A DNA stretch of 64,000 nt, taken from NCBI GenBank assembly GCA_016234485.1, contig JACRBL010000062.1, positions 50,999 through 114,998 on the forward strand. The letters run 5' to 3'. The DNA is from Chloroflexota bacterium (lineage in GTDB: Bacteria; Chloroflexota; Anaerolineae; Anaerolineales; Villigracilaceae). This document shows, piece by piece, positions 32,503-41,640 of this stretch; position 1 is the first letter of the stretch; every line of letters starts with the position of its first letter. The notes beneath the pieces are model-generated. The model searched no databases and had not been told where the DNA came from. It saw only the letters and a list, made by a program, of their open reading frames with translations. The translations under genes and the position numbers were made by a program.

Positions 32503-34134
32503 ATGATCCAAATTCAACTTTCCAACATCACCCTCGTCCTCGGCGCAAAGCGCATCTTTGAAAATCTCAATTGGGAGATTCAGACTGGTCAACGCATCGG
32601 CCTGATCGGCGCGAACGGCGCGGGGAAGTCTTCGCTGTTCAAACTGATCGAGGGGGAACATTCTCCCGAACTGGGCGGATCCGTCACCCGCGCCCGCCTC
32701 ATCTCGACGGGATACCTGCCTCAACACCCCGAGCTTGATCCTGCGCTGACAGCCTTCGACGCGGCGATGCAGGGCAATCCGCGCGTGGCGGAAGTCCATG
32801 CGGAGTTGGAACGCGTCGAAGCCAGCCTTGGGACTCCCGAAGTCTACGATAACGAACGCAGGTTGCAACGCGCGCTGGAGCGTCAACATCAACTGATCGA
32901 GGAGTATCACGCCCTTGGCGGCGACTCGTATCCTGCGCGCGTCCGCGATCTTCTGCTCGGGCTGGGACTGGCCGAAGGCGAACTGACCAAACCCCTGTCC
33001 GTGCTGAGCGGCGGACAGAAGAAACTGGTCGGGTTGGCGCGGCTCCTGCTCGTCCGTCCCGATGTGTTGTTGCTCGACGAGCCTGACAATCATCTTGATT
33101 TGCCCGGCAAGATGTTCCTCGAAAAATTGATTCGCGAATACGATGGGACGGTCGTCCTCATCTCGCACGATCGTTACCTGCTCGACGCGGCGGTGACGCA
33201 CATCGCCGAACTCGAGGATGGCAAGTTGACCGTCTACGAAGGCGATTACACCTCGTTCATGGCCGATAAGGAAATGCGGCTGGCGCGGCAGGAGGAGTTG
33301 TTTCAGATTCAGCAACGCAGTTTTGCCCGCATGGAAGCCGCGATCAAACGCTATAGATTGTGGGCGCAGTTCAACGATAAATTCGCCACTCGCATCCATG
33401 CCATGGAAGCGCGCCTGGCGCGAACCGAAAAAATTGACAAGCCGACCTTGTCCCGCCGCCGCATGGACTTTCAGATCAACGGCTGGCGCGGATCGAACAA
33501 GGTGCTGGAGTTGGCCGGCGTCTCGAAGTCGTTTGGCGCGAAAAATGTTTTCGCCGATTTGAACGAGATCATCTGGCACGGCGAGCGCGTGGGGTTGATC
33601 GGCGCGAACGGCGCGGGCAAGTCTGTGCTGATGAAGATGATCCTCGAGCAGGAGAGTCCCGACGCGGGCGAGATCAAGATTGGGCCGAGCGTGGCGCTTG
33701 GTCACTATGCCCAGGAGCACGAGACGCTGGACTTTAACCAGTCCGCGCTGGATGCAGTGAGATCCGCGGGCGCGCTGAGCGAATCGAAGGCTACGGCGTT
33801 TCTGTTGCGGTATCTGTTCACGTACAAGCAGGTCACGCAGAAAATTGGCGAGTTTTCGGGCGGCGAGCGGAGTCGACTTCAGCTGGCGTTGCTCGTCCTT
33901 TCGGGCGCTAATTTCCTCCTACTCGATGAGCCGACCAACAACCTCGACATCGCCTCCGCCGAAGTGTTGGAGCAGGCGCTGGAAGATTTCGTCGGCACGG
34001 CGCTGGTCATCTCGCACGACCGCTATTTTTTGGATCGGACGGTGGATCGGTTGTTGGTGATCGAGGCTGGGAAGTTGGTTGGGTATCCGGGAGGGTATAG
34101 CGATTATCTGGGACGCCGCAAACCCGGTTTGTAA
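32503..34134 (+). CDS. ABC-F family ATPase
   Basis: 543 residues, two ABC domains on one chain and no membrane segments. Walker A GLIGANGAGKSSLFK and GLIGANGAGKSVLMK; signatures LSGGQKKLVGLARLLL and FSGGERSRLQLALLVL; Walker B LLLDEPDNHLDL and LLLDEPTNNLDIAS. Between them lies the interdomain linker with RQEELFQIQQRSFARMEAAI split by charged residues. ABC-F proteins act on the ribosome, in translation-factor or antibiotic-protection roles. Its 3' end overlaps the convergent gene by 31 bases. Confidence 0.92.
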   Translation: MIQIQLSNITLVLGAKRIFENLNWEIQTGQRIGLIGANGAGKSSLFKLIEGEHSPELGGSVTRARLISTGYLPQHPELDPALTAFDAAMQGNPRVAEVHAELERVEASLGTPEVYDNERRLQRALERQHQLIEEYHALGGDSYPARVRDLLLGLGLAEGELTKPLSVLSGGQKKLVGLARLLLVRPDVLLLDEPDNHLDLPGKMFLEKLIREYDGTVVLISHDRYLLDAAVTHIAELEDGKLTVYEGDYTSFMADKEMRLARQEELFQIQQRSFARMEAAIKRYRLWAQFNDKFATRIHAMEARLARTEKIDKPTLSRRRMDFQINGWRGSNKVLELAGVSKSFGAKNVFADLNEIIWHGERVGLIGANGAGKSVLMKMILEQESPDAGEIKIGPSVALGHYAQEHETLDFNQSALDAVRSAGALSESKATAFLLRYLFTYKQVTQKIGEFSGGERSRLQLALLVLSGANFLLLDEPTNNLDIASAEVLEQALEDFVGTALVISHDRYFLDRTVDRLLVIEAGKLVGYPGGYSDYLGRRKPGL

Positions 34135-34826
34135 AACCCGAATTTGGGCAATGATGCGACGTCCGCGCGTTGCATCCGCTCGCTACGCGGACTGACGAGG
34201 TAGGCGTGTCCATTGCGGTGGAGGAGGGGAAAGCGTTTTCGTCGGGAGGAATAGTCTGCGCGTAGCCGCTCGGAGTGTGCCGCGTAGTTTTCGAAGACGT
34301 CGTCGAAGGTGGCGAGGAGATGGTCGAAGGCGCGCAGGAATTCGGCGCGGTATTCGTCGGTGACGGCGTGCAGGTTGCTGATGACCCAACATGTGGATTC
34401 AAATTCCCATTCGCAGGCGAGGCCGAGGAAACGATAATCGGAGGTGACGTAGGGGAAGAAGGGAAAGGCGCGGCAACTGAGGGCGCGAAAGTCGCGCTGG
34501 CAACGATCGGGGCCGAGGCAGGCGAGGAGGAGCATGCCCGAGGGCAGGTCAGCGTCGCGGACGGCGCGGCCCGCTTCTGTTACGCGCGGGGCGGGACAGT
34601 CGTCCGCGCGGTAGGGATGCCAGAGGTCGGTCGTCGCCTGGAAATAGGTCCACTCGCTTTTGAACGCGGCGGGGACGGCGTGGCAGATGTCGCAACAGAA
34701 TGGTTTGCCGTTGGGGTTGTGGGGCGCGCATTTTTTTCCGCAATCGAGTTTGGCGATGGGAGAGTTGAAGCCGTCGAAGAGGGCGCGCAGGTGGGCGGGA
34801 GTCAGGTCGTTGGGGGAGCGGAGCAT
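34104..34826 (-). CDS. Cysteine-rich protein, YkgJ-like metal-cluster type
   Basis: 240 residues. Two cysteine groups: CGKKCAPHNPNGKPFCCDIC near residues 29-48 and CLGPDRCQRDFRALSC around 103-118, together resembling the zinc/iron-chelating YkgJ family (CC and CxxC with distal Cys). The C-terminal half is helical with FLRAFDHLLATFDDVF. Likely binds Fe-S or zinc; role unknown. It overlaps the ABC-F gene tail-to-tail. Confidence 0.6.
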   Translation of the reverse strand: MLRSPNDLTPAHLRALFDGFNSPIAKLDCGKKCAPHNPNGKPFCCDICHAVPAAFKSEWTYFQATTDLWHPYRADDCPAPRVTEAGRAVRDADLPSGMLLLACLGPDRCQRDFRALSCRAFPFFPYVTSDYRFLGLACEWEFESTCWVISNLHAVTDEYRAEFLRAFDHLLATFDDVFENYAAHSERLRADYSSRRKRFPLLHRNGHAYLVSPRSERMQRADVASLPKFGFYKPGLRRPR

Positions 34827-34898
34827 GAGGCGATTATACCTGTGCGCTGATTTGGCGCGGCGCTATACTGGGCAAAACCTTTTCTGCCTGGAGGAGCC

Positions 34899-35927
34899 AT
34901 GTTTCAAAACCAGAATCGAAAGAAAGTTGTTTTGCAAGGCTTGCTCGCGCTGGCGCTGATCGCGTCCATCGCAGGGCGGGTGTTCGTCGTTTCTGCGGCC
35001 GCGCCAAAACCCAGTTACGATTATTACCTGACGGGCAATGCCGCGGACGTGACGCGCGCGACGAGCGGAGGCCTGTTGCTGATGGGCGGAAGCACGGATG
35101 TGGACGCCGCTTTTACGTGGATGATCGGTAAGGCGGGTGGCGGCGATTTTGTGGTGATTCGCGTCACGGGCGCAGATGGCTACAATCCGTACGTCTATGG
35201 CTTGGGGACGGTGGACTCGGTGGAGACGATCGTCATCAAAAATTTGGGCGCGGCGAGCGACCCGTTTGTGGTGAACAAGATTCGCAATGCGGAGGCGCTT
35301 TTCATTGCGGGCGGCGATCAGAAAGATTACGTGACGCTTTGGAAGGGGACGCCTGTTGAGGATGCCATTCACTATCTTGTGACGCGTAACGTACCGATCG
35401 GCGGCACGAGCGCGGGGCTGGCGATTATGGGCGAGTTTTCGTTCACCGCGATGAATGGCACGGTTGACTCGTCCGTCGCCCTCGGGAATCCTTACAATAG
35501 CAAGGTGGCGGTCGGACGCGATTTCCTCGTCCTGCCGAATATGACTGGGATCATCACGGATAGTCACTTTGGCGCGCGCGACCGCATGGGGCGGTTGGTG
35601 GTATTTCTGGCGCGCATCGTGAAAGACGGTTGGGCTGGAACGGCGAAAGGCATCGGCGTGGATGAGATGACCGCGCTCGCGGTGGAGCCGAACGGCTCAG
35701 CGACTGTTCTCGGAAGCGGCTCGGTATATTTCCTGCGGACGCCTGGTATGCCCGAAGTCTGCCAGTCCAAGAAGCCGCTGACGTATCGAAATATTTCCGT
35801 CTACCGCGCGTCGGGTTCGGCCACGTTCAATCTGTCGACCTGGAGTGGGAGCGGCGGGACGGCGTATTTCCTCTCCGCGGAGGCGGGCGTGTTGAATTCC
35901 ACGCAGGCGGGCGGCGGGATTTACTAA
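34899..35927 (+). CDS. Secreted cyanophycinase-like peptidase (S51 family)
   Basis: 342 residues. N-terminal signal peptide (VVLQGLLALALIASIAGRVF). The body matches the S51/cyanophycinase family: GGLLLMGGSTDVDAAFTWM, AEALFIAGGDQKDYV and the nucleophile serine in IGGTSAGLAIMG, with a downstream DSHFGARDRMGRL. Cyanophycinases release beta-Asp-Arg dipeptides; exported members may digest cyanophycin from other cells. No cyanophycin synthetase is in the window. Promoter TATACT near 34863 and GGAGGAG before the ATG. Confidence 0.82.
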   Translation: MFQNQNRKKVVLQGLLALALIASIAGRVFVVSAAAPKPSYDYYLTGNAADVTRATSGGLLLMGGSTDVDAAFTWMIGKAGGGDFVVIRVTGADGYNPYVYGLGTVDSVETIVIKNLGAASDPFVVNKIRNAEALFIAGGDQKDYVTLWKGTPVEDAIHYLVTRNVPIGGTSAGLAIMGEFSFTAMNGTVDSSVALGNPYNSKVAVGRDFLVLPNMTGIITDSHFGARDRMGRLVVFLARIVKDGWAGTAKGIGVDEMTALAVEPNGSATVLGSGSVYFLRTPGMPEVCQSKKPLTYRNISVYRASGSATFNLSTWSGSGGTAYFLSAEAGVLNSTQAGGGIY

Positions 35928-35944
35928 ACCGAAGTTTTAAAATA

Positions 35945-36007
35945 AGAATCCAGGTTTCTCTGCCCAACTCCGCCTTGCTTCGGGGATTGTAGAGAAACCT
36001 GGGTTCT
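35945..36007. repeat. Inverted repeat after the S51 peptidase gene
   Basis: AGAATCCAGGTTTCTCT (35945-35961) pairs with AGAGAAACCTGGGTTCT (35991-36007), one mismatch, 29-base loop. May act as terminator, but no T run follows. Confidence 0.7.
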
Positions 36008-36076
36008 CGATTCTGGATGGCAGGCATGAGGCCATTCTAAAGAAGCGGGGTTGTATTGATAAAGAAAGGAGTTCGT

Positions 36077-36748
36077 ATGCCACAAGCAGGAATACACGGA
36101 ATGGTTGGGATGGCCGCCAAAAAAATGATGGGCAGGGCGGAGTGGTTGGCGCTTGGCGTCGTTCTAGGAAGTTTTATCCCTGATATGGATAACCTGGGCG
36201 TGGCGGTCGCGACGCTGACGGGCGCTTCAACAGAGGGCATTCACCGCACCGCGACGCATAGCGTATTTTTCATCGCGGCGATGATGGCTGTTTTCTATTT
36301 CATCGGCGTTTGGAAAAAAGACGCGCGCTGGAAAAACCTGGGACTCGGACTCGGGCTGGGGATTCTGCTCCATTCTCTTCTGGACCTTTTGATCTGGTTC
36401 AACGGCGTGGAGTTGTTTTGGCCACTGGGAGGCGAGATCAACTTCTGGGCGAATATCACACCGCCCGAATGGTGGATGAAACTGATGGATACCGCCGAGT
36501 TCCTGTTCTTTGGGCTGTATCTGTGGGCGCTTGGCTCGTGGGCACGCAAGGCTGGCGTTGACAGTGAGTTCATGGGCAAACATCGCGTCTGGATGTGGAT
36601 GGAATTCGCTTTGTTCGCGATCTTCACTCCCATTTTCTTTTTCGTGGAAAAAGGTTACTATTCGATCTATGGCGCGTTATATCTGGTTTCGCTGTTTGCC
36701 GTTTTCTTTGTGACGATTCGGATGAGGAAGACGGTGGAGTCTGTGTAA
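36077..36748 (+). CDS. YdjM-like membrane metal-dependent hydrolase (DUF457)
   Basis: 223 residues from the ATG at 36077, which is preceded by AAAGGAG; an upstream TTG is less likely. Metal-site motifs of the LexA-regulated YdjM/DUF457 family: AGIHGMVGMAA, GSFIPDMDNLG, HRTATHSVFF and LLHSLLDLLIW, with about five membrane helices. Family function is uncertain (phospholipase-like fold has been suggested). Followed by a 15-base-stem hairpin at 36753-36790. Confidence 0.82.
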   Translation: MPQAGIHGMVGMAAKKMMGRAEWLALGVVLGSFIPDMDNLGVAVATLTGASTEGIHRTATHSVFFIAAMMAVFYFIGVWKKDARWKNLGLGLGLGILLHSLLDLLIWFNGVELFWPLGGEINFWANITPPEWWMKLMDTAEFLFFGLYLWALGSWARKAGVDSEFMGKHRVWMWMEFALFAIFTPIFFFVEKGYYSIYGALYLVSLFAVFFVTIRMRKTVESV

Positions 36749-36752
36749 TGAA

Positions 36753-36795
36753 GCAAGCGGCCTCAGGAAGAAAAGCCTGAGGCCGCTTGCGCTTT
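36753..36795 (+). terminator. Terminator-like hairpin
   Basis: GCAAGCGGCCTCAGG (36753-36767) pairs with CCTGAGGCCGCTTGC (36776-36790). Only a short T run follows. Confidence 0.75.
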
Positions 36796-36882
36796 ACAAC
36801 TGGCTTACGAGATAGGGCGGCGATAAATCACTGGATACTATTCATGGTATCTTGCAGCAAATTATTGAAAAAGGAACCATCC

Positions 36883-38460
36883 ATGAAAATAACTTCCCGC
36901 CTTGTTTCGTGCGTGCTTGTTTTTATTTTCTCGCTCCTTCCCCTGCAAAACGTTTTCGCGGCCAGCAATGTGACCGCACTCGCACCGCAATCCATGAAGC
37001 ACCAAGTCGGCTCGGCGGCGGGCAACTTGAGCGCGCTCAATGTGCGCGATCAAAAATGGTACGACGATACGCCGTCCAAATATGTCGCGCTTTATCCATC
37101 CGCGCGGTACGTGGGCTATCGCGATTATCAATTTCCCGCTGGGTTCAATCTCGCCTCCATCGCCGCGTTGCGAGTGGAAGCCAATTACAACGGCCCCGAT
37201 AAAACCGAACAACTCTGGACTTGGTCTTTATACAACTGGAACGCGGGGACTTGGGTCAACATCGGCAACAGCGCCGAAGTGACCGCGTGGGAATGGCGAG
37301 TCTTGATCTTCAATGTGACGAACCCCGCGCGCTTCATCTCATCGAGCGGACAACTGCGCCTGCGGACCGTCTCCAACAACGGGACGAACGAAGCGCGCCT
37401 GGACTATGAGGCGGTGCACGTCCTCTACACGCCTGCCGCGCCGCCCGCGCCCGCCCACGCCGAAATTCCGCTCCCGCCCGCGGGCAACTTGTATCACGGC
37501 GTCTTCCCCGGCGGCGTGACGGGCGAAGAGGATGACATGAGACTCGCCGACGTGACCTCCTACGAAAACGCGGCGGGCAAACACGCGGCCTGGGTCTACT
37601 TCTCGCACAACTGGTATTACGGACGCGCCTTCCCGACGAAGACCGCCAACTGGATCCGCGCTCACGGAAGCGTCCCCTACATCCGCCTCATGCTTCGCTC
37701 GAACCCTGTGCAGGGAGGCTCCGAACCCGTCTACACCCTCGCCCGAATCATCAACGGGACGTTCGACAACGATCTGCGCGCCTGGTGCGCGGGCGCGCGT
37801 AACTTCCGCACGCGGCTGGTCGTGGAGTACGGCACTGAAGTCAACGGCGAGTGGTTCTCGTGGAATGGCAAATGGAATGGCGGCGGCACGAAGACGGGTT
37901 ACGGAAGCCCGACCCAGCCAGACGGTCCGGAACGGTTTCGAGACGCGTACCGCCACATCGTCCAGACCTGCCGCGACGAGGGCGCGGAAAACCTCACGTG
38001 GGTGTTCCACGTCAACGATGGCGATTGGCCGAACGTCAACTGGAATAGGCTCGAAAATTATTATCCCGGCGACGCGTACGTGGATTGGCTGGCGATCAGC
38101 TCCTACGGCGCGCAGACCCCGCTCGACGATTGGTGGCCGATCTTCCGCGAGAGCATGGACGACGTGTATCCGCGCGTGGCGGCCCTCTCCGCGACCAAGC
38201 CCATCATCGTGGCCGAGTTTGGCGTGACGAAAAACAACTCGCTGGGAAGCCAATCGCAATGGGCGAACGCCGCGCTGACCGACATCGCCAGTTTTCGCTG
38301 GCCGCGCGTCATCGCGTTTTCGTGGTGGAACGAGTGGTGGCAGAACGATAACAATCCTGCTCACGATACCAACATGCGCGTGCAGGATAATCCGCTGTTG
38401 ACGCAGGTGTTTCAAAATTTGGTGGGGGGTAACTCGATCGTGCTGGGGACGATACCGTGA
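36883..38460 (+). CDS. Secreted glycoside hydrolase, GH26-like
   Basis: 525 residues from the ATG at 36883 (AAAAAGGAACC upstream). Signal peptide RLVSCVLVFIFSLLPLQNVFA. Residues about 20-200 look like a beta-sandwich module; about 215-515 form a TIM barrel in GH26 style, with acid/base Glu in EYGTEVNGEWFSW and nucleophile Glu in PIIVAEFG, plus WVFHVNDGDWPNVNW and FSWWNEWW substrate-binding aromatics. Probably acts on mannan or mixed-linkage glucan outside the cell. Confidence 0.78.
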   Translation: MKITSRLVSCVLVFIFSLLPLQNVFAASNVTALAPQSMKHQVGSAAGNLSALNVRDQKWYDDTPSKYVALYPSARYVGYRDYQFPAGFNLASIAALRVEANYNGPDKTEQLWTWSLYNWNAGTWVNIGNSAEVTAWEWRVLIFNVTNPARFISSSGQLRLRTVSNNGTNEARLDYEAVHVLYTPAAPPAPAHAEIPLPPAGNLYHGVFPGGVTGEEDDMRLADVTSYENAAGKHAAWVYFSHNWYYGRAFPTKTANWIRAHGSVPYIRLMLRSNPVQGGSEPVYTLARIINGTFDNDLRAWCAGARNFRTRLVVEYGTEVNGEWFSWNGKWNGGGTKTGYGSPTQPDGPERFRDAYRHIVQTCRDEGAENLTWVFHVNDGDWPNVNWNRLENYYPGDAYVDWLAISSYGAQTPLDDWWPIFRESMDDVYPRVAALSATKPIIVAEFGVTKNNSLGSQSQWANAALTDIASFRWPRVIAFSWWNEWWQNDNNPAHDTNMRVQDNPLLTQVFQNLVGGNSIVLGTIP

Positions 38461-38465
38461 TGAAA

Positions 38466-38503
38466 AGTTTTGTCACCCGCGACCAAAACGGGCGACAAAA
38501 CTA
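38466..38503 (+). terminator. Terminator-like hairpin after the GH26 gene
   Basis: AGTTTTGTCACCCG (38466-38479) pairs with CGGGCGACAAAACT (38489-38502), one mismatch. Confidence 0.65.
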
Positions 38504-38525
38504 ACTTGAAATCATGGGTCTTCCG

Positions 38526-39001
38526 TTATATAGTAAAAGAATGCTCGGTCTCGCGCAGTTCGAGCGCGCCGCCCTCCTTCGAGCGCGGGTTGACCAGTTT
38601 CTCGGGCTCCAACACGTTCCCGCAGTTATTGCACTGGTCGGAACGCGTGCCTTCGAAACCGCAGAGGTAGCAGGTCCCCTCCACGTAGCGGTCGAGGAGG
38701 AATACCATTGCATGGACTTATCGGTGTACAGGAAACCTTTCTCTTTCAACGCCGGGAAGATGGAAGTTACCTTGAAATGGTTTGCGGTATGAGTTGTGGT
38801 GAAAAGGTCGTAGGAGATGCCGTAGCAGAGGAAGGATTCGAGAAAGCCATTGTGATATTTTTTGTAAACCTCCTCGACAGGCTTGCCTTCCTTGTCCGCT
38901 ACAATAGTGACGGGTGTCCCGTGCGAGTCCGTGCCGCTGACCATCAGGACATTGTCCCTTTTCAGGCGATGGTAGCGCGCCGCAATGTCACTGGGCAGGT
39001 G
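38526..39001 (-). pseudogene. metG: Methionyl-tRNA synthetase fragment (metG remnant)
   Basis: Reading backwards from 39001 the frame gives HLPSDIAARYHRLKRDN, VSGTDSHGTP and LFTTTHTANHFK, clear MetG sequence just after the ATP-binding HIGH region. At about 38706 a small deletion shifts the frame and the match resumes in another frame with [28 protein letters not shown] and LRETEH (zinc-knuckle region). Nothing of the N-terminus, KMSKS loop or anticodon domain is present. It is a dead piece of about 160 codons; a functional metG must lie elsewhere. Confidence 0.85.
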
Positions 39002-39707
39002 CGAGCTGGTGGCCGGGGGAGGGTTTGTCAATGGGATTCCGTGCCGTTACGCGGTCGAACCATTTCCACCATGTGACGATCTCCACCTGCTCGAAGCCTT
39101 TCGATTCCAGTAGGGACTTGAATTGTTCCCTGCTCATCACTTTGGACTTTCGCCCCGAGGCTTCGGCGCCGCGCGACGTGAGAAGAAATCCACCGGGCCG
39201 CAAGACGCGGGATAACTCGCACAGGGGCGTGTCCATTTCGGGCATCACCTCCAGTGCCTCCATGCAGGCGACCATATCGAACGAATCATCTGGGAAAGGG
39301 AGTGGGAAGCCGATCACCTGCTGGAGGGTGAGTCGTCCCTCGAAGACTTTTAGCTTTTGCGCGGCCTGGTCGAGCATTCCCTGGGACACGTCCACTGCGG
39401 TGACGTGTCCCGTGAACGCGGATTCCGTAAGCAGGGCGAGAGGTAATCGTCCCGTACCCGTTGCCAGGTCCAGGACGCGCGGCGCGGGGAGGCCGCGCAA
39501 AGCCTCCAGCGCGGGACGCGCCAACATGTCCGCATCGCGTGCCTGACTCTCGGCCTTGTCCCGGTCGTAATTCTTCGCCCAGCGGTCATACAGCCAGCCC
39601 TGCACGCGCGGACCGAGATGCGTGGCCTCGTAAAAATAGATTTCGCGATCCACGAACCAATATAACGCGGCGAGGAATAGCGCGCCTACAAGAATCCAAA
39701 TCCACAT
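38988..39707 (-). CDS. Membrane-anchored SAM-dependent methyltransferase
   Basis: 239 residues. One N-terminal membrane helix (IWILVGALFLAALYWFV), then a class I methyltransferase: VLDLATGTGRLPLALL (motif I), VTAVDVSQGMLDQA, PFPDDSFDMVACMEALEVM and LSRVLRPGGFLLTSRG. Ubiquinone/menaquinone-methylase-like group. The last few codons and the stop are read from the metG fragment, so the original C-terminus has probably been replaced. Confidence 0.83.
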   Translation of the reverse strand: MWIWILVGALFLAALYWFVDREIYFYEATHLGPRVQGWLYDRWAKNYDRDKAESQARDADMLARPALEALRGLPAPRVLDLATGTGRLPLALLTESAFTGHVTAVDVSQGMLDQAAQKLKVFEGRLTLQQVIGFPLPFPDDSFDMVACMEALEVMPEMDTPLCELSRVLRPGGFLLTSRGAEASGRKSKVMSREQFKSLLESKGFEQVEIVTWWKWFDRVTARNPIDKPSPGHQLAPAQ

Positions 39708-39748
39708 AGTGACTCCTACAATTTGATTCTAACCAGTCATCGTCGCGT

Positions 39749-39832
39749 CATTGCAAGGCGGCCTTCCCGAAGCAATCTCTCGCACAATGTTGGAGATTGC
39801 TTCGTCGCAGCGAGCGCTCCTCGCAATGACGG
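39749..39832. repeat. REP-like dispersed element, copy 4
   Basis: Starts CGTCATTGCAAGGCGG and ends CGCTCCTCGCAATGACG, with CGAAGCAATCTC and GAGATTGCTTCG arms, between the methyltransferase and MFS genes. Confidence 0.85.
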
Positions 39833-39847
39833 TGAATAGAAATCCGT

Positions 39848-41059
39848 CTACATGTCGGGGAGGACGGACTCCACCGAGCGCACATTGCGAAAAATAGATC
39901 CAGTTAGAAAAACCAGCAGGCCGCACACGCCCGCCAGCGCCAAAACATTCGGAATATTCCAGGCTTCTGCAATGAAACCCGAAATGAAGATCCCAAACAA
40001 ATACGGGACTTGTACCAACAGATGCCGCGCCGCGAACACGCGTCCCTGCACGTCGGCCTCCACCTTCGATTGCCAGATGGCGAGGTTGCCGCCTTCCACG
40101 AACGGCTCGAAGAACGAGAAGAAAAAACTCCCGATGGCCCAAAACAGGATGGCACGACTCAATCCCAGCCAGAGGATGCCAAGCAGACACGCGCCCGCGC
40201 CGCCAAGCAGCACGGAATGGATGCGGCGACGCGGCCCTCCCCACACACTCAATAATCCGCCTCCGACCACGCCTCCGACGGCTCCCAGGGATTGGACGGT
40301 CGCCAGCGCCGATTCGCTGTTCCCCGTCCCCGCGAGGATCAGCGGAGCCATGAGCGTCGCGCCGATGGCAAGGAAGACGTTGGCGGCCATGAACAGGATC
40401 GTCAGCGCGCGCAGACTCGTCCGTTCGCGGATGTAACGAAAGCCGAAACGGGTCTCCTGCCAGAGACTGCCGTGGCTGGCGCGGCCCACGTCGGTGGCAA
40501 TCGGCTGGGGGACGCGCGCCCACCACAAGGTCCCGAACGCGGCGAGGAAGGTCAGCAGGTCAATGACCATGATTCCCGTGATCCCGATCCGCCCCAGCAG
40601 GGATGCAGCGAAGACCGGCGCGAGGATTCCTGAGAGAGCGGTCGTCAGTCCGAGCATTCCCTCGGCGCGGGCGTATTGTTCTTTGGGGAGCATGGTCGAG
40701 ACGGCCGCGGTGTATGCGGGGTATTGAAAAGCAGTGAAGAAACCCGCCAGCAGGCCGATGAAGTAGATATGCCAGATTTGCAGGCTCTCAGTGAGGAAGA
40801 GTATCAGCGCTCCGAGTGTGCCGAGGGCAGAGGCAAGATCGCTGAGCATCATCACCAATTTTCGATTCCAGCGATCCACCAGCGTGCCTGCGATTGGGGT
40901 GAACAAAACCGTGGGCAGGAACACGAAGAAGCTGATGGTGGAAAGGGCGGTCGCCTCTCCCGTCTTCTGCCAGGCCCAGATGGTGAACGCGAACCAGGTC
41001 ATCGCGCTGCCAAGGAGCGAGACGACCTGTCCGAGCCAGATGGCGGTAAATGTCTTCAT
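39848..41059 (-). CDS. Major facilitator superfamily exporter
   Basis: 403 residues with twelve predicted membrane helices. The loop 2-3 motif reads GTLVDRWNRKLVMM, and the start FTAIWLGQVVSLLGSAMTWF and FTAFQYPAYTAAVSTMLP are typical of the macrolide-efflux/enterobactin-exporter group of MFS proteins. Substrate unknown, probably a drug or secondary metabolite. Confidence 0.88.
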   Translation of the reverse strand: MKTFTAIWLGQVVSLLGSAMTWFAFTIWAWQKTGEATALSTISFFVFLPTVLFTPIAGTLVDRWNRKLVMMLSDLASALGTLGALILFLTESLQIWHIYFIGLLAGFFTAFQYPAYTAAVSTMLPKEQYARAEGMLGLTTALSGILAPVFAASLLGRIGITGIMVIDLLTFLAAFGTLWWARVPQPIATDVGRASHGSLWQETRFGFRYIRERTSLRALTILFMAANVFLAIGATLMAPLILAGTGNSESALATVQSLGAVGGVVGGGLLSVWGGPRRRIHSVLLGGAGACLLGILWLGLSRAILFWAIGSFFFSFFEPFVEGGNLAIWQSKVEADVQGRVFAARHLLVQVPYLFGIFISGFIAEAWNIPNVLALAGVCGLLVFLTGSIFRNVRSVESVLPDM

Positions 41060-41144
41060 GCCGGGGGATTCTCCATCGCCGTCTTCACCGAATACCAGGA
41101 TGTAACCAGCCGGGCATAGTTGATTATCAATCCACTAAGTACTC

Positions 41145-41243
41145 GTGTAAAAATAAGTTCCGTGTTTCTTCAGCAGTTGTACTGCTGAATGGATCGCAGT
41201 TCAACTGCTCGCGAACCTTGAAAACGGGAAGCTGTTTTTACAC
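41145..41243. other. Compact multi-hairpin element upstream of the reverse transcriptase
   Basis: Perfect 9-base outer arms GTGTAAAAA (41145-41153) and TTTTTACAC (41235-41243) enclose a supporting TTCC/GGAA pairing and two hairpins: TTCAGCAGT/ACTGCTGAA (41169-41177 with 41181-41189) and GCAGT/ACTGC (41196-41200 with 41204-41208). It could be a structured RNA or a small MITE. The rest of the 581-base gap (41060-41640) shows no gene; it holds the MFS promoter region and, near 41629, GGAG before the RT start. Confidence 0.6.
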
Positions 41244-41640
41244 AGATCCTAAACCACTTGAAAAATGAAGAGGCTGAATTTAGGACACCATAGGGAAGGC
41301 AAGTTTTTCGAACATGATCGTTATTTTAGGCGCGGGGGAGGATTTGTCAATGGAAGGAAGGAAATTGTCGCCGAATGCAGAAATGCCCGCGTTGCACCGC
41401 ATGGACCAAGCAGTTTTTCGAATGGTAACATGCTAAAATAAACAGGTACTATCTTGCCATCGCCGATTTGGGCGAGACAGGCTTCGAGCAGCGCGGGACA
41501 TTGCTGAGGGCGTTCCAGAGGGTGTTGCAAGAAAATGGTGAATAGTAAATGGATAATGGTTCATGGTTCTCGCGTAGTGCCCATGCACCGCAGGATGATT
41601 GATGACAGTTCAGGAATTACAATAAAGTCGGAGAAAATTT

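Noticed and set aside
38501..39031. A functional 176-residue protein on the minus strand
   Set aside because: It is decayed metG sequence with a frameshift; no start signal and no complete domain.
39014..41352. Short shared sequence GGGGGAGG(G/A)TTTGTCAATGG at 39014 and 41331
   Set aside because: Two copies of about 20 bases are suggestive but too little to call a junction or element.
41321..41530. 69-codon minus-strand ORF upstream of the RT gene
   Set aside because: No recognisable domain, no ribosome site; left as unannotated intergenic sequence.
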